Of a stretch of DNA of 33,780 nt, positions 15,442 to 21,827 are shown piece by piece. The stretch is from contig JAITEY010000155.1 of NCBI GenBank assembly GCA_031281815.1, positions 1 to 33,780 of the forward strand, given 5' to 3'. Below the pieces are notes generated by a model. That model was not told the origin of the DNA. It saw only the letters and a program-made list of their open reading frames with translations, and searched no databases. Position 1 is the stretch's first letter; every line of letters begins with the position of its first letter. The DNA comes from Desulfovibrio sp. (lineage in GTDB: Bacteria > Desulfobacterota > Desulfovibrionia > Desulfovibrionales > Desulfovibrionaceae). A program made the position numbers and the translations under genes.

Positions 15442-16054
15442 TGTCTTTCCCCATCTTGAAGTCCACCTTGATTTTGTACATGCGCTCGGCCGGGAAACGC
15501 GCGATTGCGATGCCCGTTCTGCGCGTCAGTCCGTCGAGCACCTCGTCCAGAGCCTCCGGGGAGGGGGCCGTGCAGGTAAACCAGACGTTGTACGTGTGCC
15601 GGCGCAGGTAGTTGTGCGTGACGCCCGCCTGGGCGTTCACTTCTTGCGTAAAGGTTCGCAGCATGTCGGGCGGCACTTTTGCCGCGCACAGGGCGCCGAC
15701 GTATCCGAGCCTGCCGGAGTCGAAGACGGCGCCGAGGCGGCGGATCAGGCCGCGTTCCCTGAGCGCGCGCACGCGGCGGAACGCCTCCTCTTCCCCCATG
15801 CCGCAACGCTCGCCTATAACGGCATAAGGCCGGGACGCAAGAGGAAAATCCGTCTGAATGACGTCGAGGATGCGGCAATCGGCGTCATCCAAAGGAACGT
15901 CGGGAATGCGGCAATCCGCGCCCTCCTCCGAACCGCAATCCGCATTGTCGGGATTGTCCGGCAAACCTTGCCCTGTGCGCGTGTCCTCGAGAGGGGTTTG
16001 CCGGGCGGGGTGCGGGAACGCCGCGCCGTCGGCTTCTTTCAGAGGAACGGACAT
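15431..16054 (-). CDS. Siroheme decarboxylase subunit (AhbA/AhbB, NirD-like)
   Basis: This Lrp/AsnC-like protein is one subunit of the enzyme that removes two carboxyl groups from siroheme on the way to heme b. The core starts near residue 57 (RILDVIQTDFPLASRPYAVIGE) and includes RRVRALRERGLIRRLGAVFDS, AGVTHNYLRRHTYNVWFT with the conserved His-Tyr cluster, and the end RMYKIKVDFKMG. Whether it is AhbA or AhbB cannot be decided by eye. It has 207 residues, against roughly 150-170 usual: the first 56 are an extra low-complexity tail containing a duplicated ADCRI(P/L)DV block. The start ATG overlaps the ahbD stop (TAATG), which supports the long form. The partner subunit gene is not in the window. 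Confidence 0.85.
   Translation of the reverse strand: MSVPLKEADGAAFPHPARQTPLEDTRTGQGLPDNPDNADCGSEEGADCRIPDVPLDDADCRILDVIQTDFPLASRPYAVIGERCGMGEEEAFRRVRALRERGLIRRLGAVFDSGRLGYVGALCAAKVPPDMLRTFTQEVNAQAGVTHNYLRRHTYNVWFTCTAPSPEALDEVLDGLTRRTGIAIARFPAERMYKIKVDFKMGKDNDA
15861..15920 (-). repeat. Internal 24-bp duplication in the ahbA/B gene
   Basis: Two copies of a 24-base segment at 15861-15884 and 15897-15920 match at 21 of 24 positions, with a 36-base period. The period is in frame and adds twelve residues (GADCRIPDV and DADCRILDV) ahead of the conserved core. Confidence 0.8.
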
Positions 16055-17301
16055 TACAGGCTCCCGTGCGCGCAGGGGCGGGCTTCAGTCTCGGCCGGCC
16101 GCGCGGGTTGCCAGACGCAGAGCGGTTCCTCGGCCAGATGATCCCCGGTCAGGCTGTACGCCCTCGCCCGGCAGCCGCCGCAGACCCGGTGATATTCGCA
16201 GCGTCCGCATTTCCCCTTGTAACGGCCCCGGTCGCGGAATTCCAGAAAATGTTCCGAGGAGCGCCAGAGTTCCGGAAACGCCGTGACGCGGACGTTGCCG
16301 CAGTCCAGTTCCAGGTAACCGCAAGGCTGCACCTGCCCGGTGTGGCTGATGAAACAGAAGCCGGTCCCGCCCAGACATCCTCTGCTGACGGCGTCCATGC
16401 CGAAGCCTGCGAAGTCGACCTTCAGTCCTTCGGCATGCGCCCTTTGGCGCAGGATGCGGTAATAGTGCGGGGCGCACGTCGCTTTGAGGCTCATGCCCGC
16501 GCTCTTGCGGAAATCATAAAACCAGTTGAGCGTTTCCTCATATTCGGCGGCGGATATCACTTCTTCGCCCAACTGCGCGGCCCGGCCCATGGGGACCAGA
16601 AGGAAAATGTGCCAGGCGGCCGCGCCCAGCGAACGCGCAAGCGCGAAGATGTCCCGGAAGGAACGCAGGTTGCTTTTGGTGACCGTGCTGTTTATCTGGA
16701 ATTCGACGCCGTGCGCTTTCAGGTTTTCGATGCCGCGCAGGGCGGCGTCGAAAGCGCCGGGCACGCCGCGCAGGGCGTCGTGGCTTGCGGCGTCCGCGCC
16801 GTCAAGGGAAACGGAACAGCGCGCGATGCCGCTCGCGCGGATGTTCCGGGCGGCTTCGGCATCGACCAGTGTGCCGTTGGGGGCCATGACGCAACGCAGT
16901 CCCACGGCGCGGGCATGTTCCGCCAGTTCACAGACGGCGGCCCGCAGCAGCGGCTCGCCGCCCGTCAGAATGATGATGGGTTCGCCGCATTCCGTAAAGC
17001 TTTCGATAAGTTTCTGGGCTTCTTCCGTTGAGAGTTCGCCGGGATACGCTTCGGGATGGGCTTCCGCGCGGCAGTGCCGGCAGGCCAGATTGCAGGAGCG
17101 GGTGATTTCCCAGGCCACAAGGCGCAAGGGAGGCGCGTCGTTGCCCGGACCGTGTCCGGGCCGCGCGGTGTGTGCTGTCACGGGGTGCGCACCGTGTCCC
17201 TGCCGTGCCGGGTGCGCGGCTGCGGAATGCGTGCCGTGCCCGTGTTGCGCGGCCGTCGGCGTCGCATGGGTGTCGTCGGCGGGGATGGGGCGTGCGGTCA
17301 C
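16054..17301 (-). CDS. ahbD: Radical SAM heme b synthase (AhbD type)
   Basis: This 415-residue radical SAM protein carries the CxxxCxxC cluster motif at Cys70, Cys74 and Cys77 (TRSCNLACRHC), and a C-terminal SPASM-type cysteine set (CLGGTGFCF, QPCGYLELDCG, KCGRCEYHRVCGGC). The LRLVAWEITRSCN start of the domain and the LKATCAPHYYRILRQRA block fit AhbD, which turns iron-coproporphyrin III into heme b. AhbC is a close alternative, but it usually has a VVWNxTRRCN form. The first 57 residues are an extra, histidine-rich tail with 14-residue repeats. The start is a GTG overlapping the hemB stop by four bases (GTGA); its own stop overlaps the next start, so hemB-ahbD-ahbA/B are coupled. Confidence 0.8.
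   Translation of the reverse strand: MTARPIPADDTHATPTAAQHGHGTHSAAAHPARQGHGAHPVTAHTARPGHGPGNDAPPLRLVAWEITRSCNLACRHCRAEAHPEAYPGELSTEEAQKLIESFTECGEPIIILTGGEPLLRAAVCELAEHARAVGLRCVMAPNGTLVDAEAARNIRASGIARCSVSLDGADAASHDALRGVPGAFDAALRGIENLKAHGVEFQINSTVTKSNLRSFRDIFALARSLGAAAWHIFLLVPMGRAAQLGEEVISAAEYEETLNWFYDFRKSAGMSLKATCAPHYYRILRQRAHAEGLKVDFAGFGMDAVSRGCLGGTGFCFISHTGQVQPCGYLELDCGNVRVTAFPELWRSSEHFLEFRDRGRYKGKCGRCEYHRVCGGCRARAYSLTGDHLAEEPLCVWQPARPAETEARPCAHGSL
17133..17256 (-). repeat. Repeats encoding a histidine-rich tail of AhbD
   Basis: About 2.5 degenerate 42-base units encode 14-residue repeats of the form GHGxHxxxAH (AAQHGHGTHSAAAH, PARQGHGAHPVTAH, TARPGHG). Nine histidines fall within the first 50 residues of the protein. 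The units are in frame and diverged from one another. Confidence 0.75.
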
Positions 17302-18272
17302 AGGAGGCCCTGCCGCAGGAGGTCGCGGGTGAAATAGCTGATGACGAGGTCGGCGCCGGCCCGGCGTATGCCGACAAGCGATTCCAGGGCGGCGGCATTT
17401 TCGTCGATGCGTCCGAGTTCCCCTGCGGATTTGATGAGCGTGTATTCCCCGCTCACCTGGTAGGCGGCCAGGGGCGCGTCGAAGGTATCGCGCGCTTCGC
17501 GGATCACGTCCAAAAAGGGTCCGGCCGGTTTGACCATGATGATGTCCGCGCCTTCTTCCAGGTCGGCCGCGATTTCACGCAGGGCTTCGCGCCGGTTGGC
17601 CGGGTCCATCTGGTAGCTTTTGCGGTCGCCGAAGCGCGGGGCGGAGCCGGCGGCTTCCCGAAAGGGCCCGTAGTATGCGGAAGCGTACTTGGCCGCGTAG
17701 GACATGACGGGCAGGGAGGCGAAGCCGTTTTCGTCGAGGGCGGTGCGGATGACGCCGATGCGGCCGTCCATCATGTCGGAAGGGGCGACCATGTCCGCCC
17801 CCGCCTCGGCGTGGGAGAGGGCGGTGCGGGCCAGGAGTTCCAGAGAGGGATCGTTGAGTACAGAGCCGTTGTCGTCTACCAGCCCGCAGTGTCCGTGGTC
17901 GGTGTATTCGCAGAGGCAGACGTCGGTGACGACAAAGAGGTCGGGGAGCGTATCTTTCAGCAGTTTGACGGCTTGCTGAACGATGCCGGAGGCGGCGTAG
18001 GCCCCGCCGCCGGCGGCGTCTTTTTTTTGCGGGATGCCGAAGAGCAGGCAGGAACGGACCCCCAGACCCGCGTCCGCGGCCGCCGCCGCGGCCAAACCGC
18101 GCAGGGAGTAACGGAACTGTCCCGGCATGGCGGCTATGGGAGTTTTTTCCGGCGCGTCCGCGCCTTCCTGAACGAAGTACGGCATAATCAACTGCGAGGG
18201 ATGCAGGCGCGTTTCACGCGTCATTTCCCGCAGGACGGCCGTGCCGCGCAGTCTTCTGCCCCTGTGAAACAT
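17298..18272 (-). CDS. hemB: Porphobilinogen synthase (delta-aminolevulinate dehydratase)
   Basis: This 324-residue enzyme joins two 5-aminolevulinates into porphobilinogen. The zinc-site cysteines are Cys119, Cys121 and Cys129 in DVCLCEYTDHGHC, so this is the zinc-dependent form. The two active-site lysines are Lys195 (MSYAAKYASAYYG) and Lys248 (IIMVKPAGPFLD). I chose the ATG at 18272, with GGAGG six to seven bases upstream; the frame is open for twelve more codons without support. It leads a minus-strand operon with ahbD and ahbA/B, linking the early and last steps of heme synthesis. Confidence 0.96.
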   Translation of the reverse strand: MFHRGRRLRGTAVLREMTRETRLHPSQLIMPYFVQEGADAPEKTPIAAMPGQFRYSLRGLAAAAAADAGLGVRSCLLFGIPQKKDAAGGGAYAASGIVQQAVKLLKDTLPDLFVVTDVCLCEYTDHGHCGLVDDNGSVLNDPSLELLARTALSHAEAGADMVAPSDMMDGRIGVIRTALDENGFASLPVMSYAAKYASAYYGPFREAAGSAPRFGDRKSYQMDPANRREALREIAADLEEGADIIMVKPAGPFLDVIREARDTFDAPLAAYQVSGEYTLIKSAGELGRIDENAAALESLVGIRRAGADLVISYFTRDLLRQGLL

Positions 18273-18632
18273 GGTGTCTCCCTCCGGCTCCTTCATTTGC
18301 GGATACACACGATGCCCCGGGCCGGCTGCCCCGCACTCCGACGTCGATTTGCCGCATTGCCGTTACGGGCTCATCAAAACTCGCGTATTACGGCGTCATA
18401 GCAGACCCGGCCCGCTACGTCCACTGTGCGGACAGGCGTTTGCCGGCGCAGGAGGATAAGGACCCGTCCGAACGTGCGCAAGTCGACATTCCTTTCAGAT
18501 GAGGGGAATCGCCTGAGCCCGCCGTGAACGACGGCAGAAAAAATACTTGACTCCGGGGCCGGACAGTATAAGTACATGCCGAACGAGCGGCCCGGCCGGG
18601 AACGGTCCCCGTCCCGCCGCCGGGAGATGATG
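18273..18632. other. Divergent intergenic region between hemB and the TPR gene
   Basis: About 360 bases lie between the two start codons. They hold the predicted hemB promoter (18395-18423) on the minus strand and, on the plus strand, a TTGACT (18547-18552) followed by TATAAG at a short 14-base spacing or TAAGTA at 16 bases, just upstream of the TPR gene. A GCCGT/ACGGC hairpin lies at 18521-18535. No riboswitch or further gene was recognised. Confidence 0.4.
18395..18423 (-). promoter_or_regulatory. Predicted hemB promoter (extended -10)
   Basis: On the minus strand TGGACG (18418-18423) and TATGAC (18395-18400) are 17 bases apart, and TG sits one base before the -10 (TGCTATGAC), the extended -10 form. 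The transcript would have a leader of about 115 bases before hemB. Confidence 0.45.
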
Positions 18633-20048
18633 ATGGATTTGTCCGCCTCTCAGCCCGCCGCCATGCCCACGCCGTCGGGCTCCACGCGGGGCGCCTCACC
18701 CGCGCAACTGAAAACCGCTGCCTATGAAAAGACCGTAGCGGAGTTCCTGCGCAAGGAGCAGGGGTATTTTACGCTGATGACGGACGACCTGTCCTTTATC
18801 AAGCTTTTTCGCGCCGTAGTGGTCGGCAGGCTGGGTTTTGCCGCGGACAACGCCTTCCTCACCCTGCCGAACACCGAGAAACTCTTCAAAATCATCAAAG
18901 AGCGCGACGCCGGCGGGTTCCGGACTTTTGTCGTTATCGAACGGCTGTTCCGCGGCCGCGACATGACGCCCAGGATCCGGGAGATCAAGGAAAGCTTCCC
19001 CAAGTCGCCCGTGCTGGTGCTGACGACGGGTATGGAGCGTGACCGCATCGTCTACCTGCACGAAGTCGGGGCGGACAATTTTATCGCCCGGCCCGTGTCT
19101 TCCGACACCATTGTGGAAAAGGCGGCCTTTACTCTGAAGCCGCAGACCGAGTTGGGACAGGCCATCGACACAGCCAAAAATTTTCTGGAGGCGGGCGAGC
19201 CGGAAAAAGCCCGGCTGGCGGCGAACCGCATCCTGGAACTCAAGCCGGGCAGCGCTGCAGGGCTGATGGTGCTGGGCGACGCGGAAACGGCGCTGGGCAA
19301 CACGGAGGCGGCGAAACAGGCGTTCATGCAGGCGGCGGAAGGCGCGGGACTGTATCTTGAACCTCTGCGCAAACTGGCTGGGCTGGCCGAATCCACAGGC
19401 GCTCTCGAAGAATGCCTCAGCTACCTTGAGCAGCTTGACGCCCTTTCCCCTTTGAATCTGGAACGCAAGATCGGCATGGGCGAACTCAACCTGCAACTCG
19501 GCCGTAACGAGCAGGCCCAGGTGCTCTTTGAATACGTCGTCGACCAAGCCGCCAAGGAAGCCATGGACATTATGGTGTCCATGGCCGAACGCATCGCTTC
19601 CATTTACGCAGCCAAAGACCCGGAGCGCTCGGAACTGTTTCTGCGCAAGGCCCTTGCCGTGAAACAGGAAGTCTACACCATGGAAGACCTGCGCATTTTC
19701 AACCAACTCGGCATCAACCTGCGCAGACAGGGCAAATGGCGGGAGGCTGTCACGGAATACAGGCGCGCCATGCAGATAGCTCCCGAGGACGCAGGCCTGC
19801 ACTACAACCTGGGCATGGCCTACGCGCAAGGCGAGCAGATGGCCGACGCCGGCCGTTGCGTGGAAAAGACTTTGGCGCTCAATGCGCGCTTCGCCGACAC
19901 CTCGGATACCGTGGCCTTCAATATGGGGTATGTGCTTCTGAAAAACGGGCGGAAAGGCAAGGCCAGAGAATGCTTTGAAACAGCCCGGCGTCTCAATCCG
20001 GCCAACGAGGCGGCCGTCAAGGCCCTGGCCGACCCGGTCTTTGCCTGA
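18633..20048 (+). CDS. Pseudo-receiver domain protein with TPR repeats
   Basis: This protein of about 471 residues combines a receiver-like N-terminal domain (about residues 45-170) with a long stretch of tetratricopeptide repeats to the end (for example KARLAANRILELKPGSAAGLMVLGDAETALGN and WREAVTEYRRAMQIAPEDAGLHYNLGMAYAQG). In the receiver part the phosphorylated Asp position reads VVIERLFRG, and the usual Lys-Pro is replaced by FIARPVS, so phosphorylation is unlikely; VLTTG keeps the Thr position. The start is uncertain: three ATGs in a row occur at 18627-18635, and GGGAG six bases before the last favours 18633; an ATG at 18576 is possible. The role is probably protein-protein scaffolding or signalling. 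It stands alone. Confidence 0.8.
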   Translation: MDLSASQPAAMPTPSGSTRGASPAQLKTAAYEKTVAEFLRKEQGYFTLMTDDLSFIKLFRAVVVGRLGFAADNAFLTLPNTEKLFKIIKERDAGGFRTFVVIERLFRGRDMTPRIREIKESFPKSPVLVLTTGMERDRIVYLHEVGADNFIARPVSSDTIVEKAAFTLKPQTELGQAIDTAKNFLEAGEPEKARLAANRILELKPGSAAGLMVLGDAETALGNTEAAKQAFMQAAEGAGLYLEPLRKLAGLAESTGALEECLSYLEQLDALSPLNLERKIGMGELNLQLGRNEQAQVLFEYVVDQAAKEAMDIMVSMAERIASIYAAKDPERSELFLRKALAVKQEVYTMEDLRIFNQLGINLRRQGKWREAVTEYRRAMQIAPEDAGLHYNLGMAYAQGEQMADAGRCVEKTLALNARFADTSDTVAFNMGYVLLKNGRKGKARECFETARRLNPANEAAVKALADPVFA

Positions 20049-20058
20049 GGCAACGCAA

Positions 20059-20772
20059 TCAGTCCGGGTCGACGTCGGCGTACAGAATCTTCAGGCAGGC
20101 GTCGGCAAGGGCCGTCAGGCTGGAAACGGCGTTTTCCGCGGGCAGCCCGGAGGCGTCGTAGGCCAGGGGCAGTTCGGTACAGGCCGTCAGCAACGGGAGA
20201 TACTTTTCCCGCAGCAGGGAGTCGGCAACATCCCGCAACAGGGCCGCGGCCGCGGCCGTATCGCCGGCCTTGACCAGTTCCACGCAGTGTTGCACGCGCT
20301 CCTGCCGTTCCGCCCCGACGGTATGCAGGGCATAGCCCGCGCGGCGCGCGTAGTCCGCGTACAGACCGCTGCGCTCCACCCCCGTGGTGGCCAGCAGCCA
20401 TGCCCCGTCGGAATTTTTTTCACGCGCGGCGGCCAGACTTGCCTGCACGATGTGCACGAGGGGCGCCCCGAGCGTGTCGGCGAACCGGTCGATAAAGGCA
20501 TGCGCCGTGTTGCAGGGGCAGGCCAGGATATCCGCTCCCCAGGCCAGCAGCGTTTGCATGCCGGCCTTCAGGCGCGCTTCAGGGTCCGGCCCTGTCCCGA
20601 CCAGCGCCGCCGTGCGGTCGGGTACGCGGCTGTCGGACAGCAGGTAGACGACGGGGTGTTCCCGGTCCTTGCGCGCCGGGGCGCGCGCGGCCAGCAGGCG
20701 CATGAATTCCGCCGACGCCGCGGGCCCCATGCCGCCCAGCACACCCAACACCTTACGGGGAGACGCAGTCAT
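20059..20772 (-). CDS. Aspartate/glutamate racemase family protein
   Basis: This 237-residue protein belongs to the cofactor-independent Asp/Glu racemase superfamily (Pfam PF01177). The first catalytic cysteine is Cys87 in LACPCNTAH, and the second is Cys198 in LTACTELPL, so both halves of the two-base mechanism are present. GVLGGMGPAAS near the N-terminus is typical of the aspartate racemase/RacX branch. It would make a D-amino acid for the wall or for release. It overlaps no neighbour and converges with the TPR gene (10-base gap). Confidence 0.88.
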   Translation of the reverse strand: MTASPRKVLGVLGGMGPAASAEFMRLLAARAPARKDREHPVVYLLSDSRVPDRTAALVGTGPDPEARLKAGMQTLLAWGADILACPCNTAHAFIDRFADTLGAPLVHIVQASLAAAREKNSDGAWLLATTGVERSGLYADYARRAGYALHTVGAERQERVQHCVELVKAGDTAAAAALLRDVADSLLREKYLPLLTACTELPLAYDASGLPAENAVSSLTALADACLKILYADVDPD

Positions 20773-20835
20773 GGTTCACTCCACATCTTATCCCGTCCGC
20801 CGAACGATGCCGCCCCTGCGGACAGGGAGTCGACC

Positions 20836-20897
20836 TGCATGTTGCCTCCCCGAAGGGAAGGATGCCCGCAACGGTATGCCCGGCTTTGCCGGTCGTC
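20836..20897 (+). repeat. Dispersed GC-rich repeat, copy A
   Basis: This segment shares GAAGGGAA and the exact block ATGCCCGGCTTTGCC, plus flanking similarity over about 60 bases, with 29482-29543. It lies in the gap before the rlpA gene. It is partly self-complementary. The family name is not known to me. Confidence 0.6.
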
Positions 20898-20954
20898 AAG
20901 CGGCAATCTCTCTGACCGGAGAGACTGCGGGCCGTACAGGGATGGCCGGCGGAT

Positions 20955-20985
20955 GCCCGCTTGTACCGCGGAACAGGAAGCGGGC
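20955..20985 (+). promoter_or_regulatory. Hairpin overlapping the ribosome binding site of the RlpA-like gene
   Basis: GCCCGCTT (20955-20962) and AAGCGGGC (20978-20985) are perfect 8-base complements around a 15-base loop. The second arm abuts and partly covers AGGAAG (20975-20980), the best ribosome binding site for the GTG at 20987. The fold could limit translation. Confidence 0.4.
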
Positions 20986-20986
20986 G

Positions 20987-21730
20987 GTGTGCTCGGCGCC
21001 GGCGCGGGCTCTCGCCCTGCTCCTCCTTGCGTTCCTTGTCTGCGCCCCGGCCGGTTGCTCTCTGCGCGGCAGCGGGCAGGAGCCTACCATGGCTCCCGGC
21101 GGGGTGAGCGTGCCCAAGGGGGCGCGCGGCACCAAACCGTACACGGTCGCCGGCAAGACCTATTATCCCATGCTTTCCTCGCACGGTTTCCGCGAGGAAG
21201 GCATCGCCTCCTGGTACGGCCCTGATTTTCACGGGAAACAGACGGCCAACGGCGAAAAATACGATATGTACGGCATGACGGCGGCCCACAAACTGCTGCC
21301 TTTCGGCACCAAGGTGCTGGTCACCAACAAGGAAAACGGGAAATCCGCGGTGGTGCGCATCAACGACCGCGGCCCTTTTGTAGGCAACCGCGTCATAGAC
21401 CTCACGCGCACAGCGGCGGAACGCATAGGCATGATTGCCAAGGGCACGGCGCCGGTCATTCTGCAGACGCAGGGGCAGGTGCCCGGACTCAAGGACGGCG
21501 ATCTGGGCGGGAACTTTTACGTGCAGGTCGGGGCCTTTGCCAACAAGTCCAACGCCGAGCGCCTGGCCGGCAGGCTGAGACAAGGCGGACTCGGAGCGCG
21601 CACGGTCTACGCCGAAAATGTCGGGCTGTTCCGTGTTCAGGCCGGGCCCTATTCCGGTCTGAACCGCGCCGAACAGGCATCGGATTCCCTGGATGCCGCC
21701 TATCCCGGCAACTTCATCGTGGCCGACTGA
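20987..21730 (+). CDS. rlpA: RlpA-like lipoprotein with SPOR domain
   Basis: This 247-residue protein begins with a lipoprotein signal (ALALLLLAFLVCAPAGC, lipobox ending A-G-C), so it should be anchored in a membrane. A double-psi beta-barrel domain follows (GIASWYGPDFHGKQTANGE, YDMYGMTAAHKLLPFGT, VRINDRGPFVGNRVIDL), as in RlpA, a lytic transglycosylase acting on denuded glycan at the septum. A C-terminal SPOR domain (NFYVQVGAFANKSNAERLA to the end) binds such glycan. I favour the GTG at 20987, with AGGAAG seven bases upstream; ATG codons at 20942, 20876 and 20771 are in frame but have poorer sites or overlap the divergent racemase gene. Confidence 0.88.
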   Translation: MCSAPARALALLLLAFLVCAPAGCSLRGSGQEPTMAPGGVSVPKGARGTKPYTVAGKTYYPMLSSHGFREEGIASWYGPDFHGKQTANGEKYDMYGMTAAHKLLPFGTKVLVTNKENGKSAVVRINDRGPFVGNRVIDLTRTAAERIGMIAKGTAPVILQTQGQVPGLKDGDLGGNFYVQVGAFANKSNAERLAGRLRQGGLGARTVYAENVGLFRVQAGPYSGLNRAEQASDSLDAAYPGNFIVAD

Positions 21731-21808
21731 AACCGCATCCGGCAAGGTGGAGATTGTGGTTTTTTCCGCCGGCTTGCCACTTCGCGGCCGACTGAGGCCG
21801 CATCCGGC
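21721..21808 (+). repeat. 23-bp direct repeat across the rlpA stop codon
   Basis: The last bases of rlpA and what follows (21721-21743) recur at 21786-21808 with 21 of 23 bases identical, 65 bases apart. The repeat includes the GGCCGACTGA that carries the stop codon. Complementary GGCAAG and CTTGCC segments flank a T-run between the copies. The region separates the convergent rlpA and stt3 genes, so it may serve in termination. Confidence 0.7.
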
Positions 21809-21827
21809 TCTGCCGGGGCGCTACGTT

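Noticed and set aside
18521..18550. GCCGT/ACGGC hairpin before the TPR gene as a terminator
   Set aside because: It is followed by an A-run rather than a T-run on the plus strand, and there is no gene ending there on that strand.
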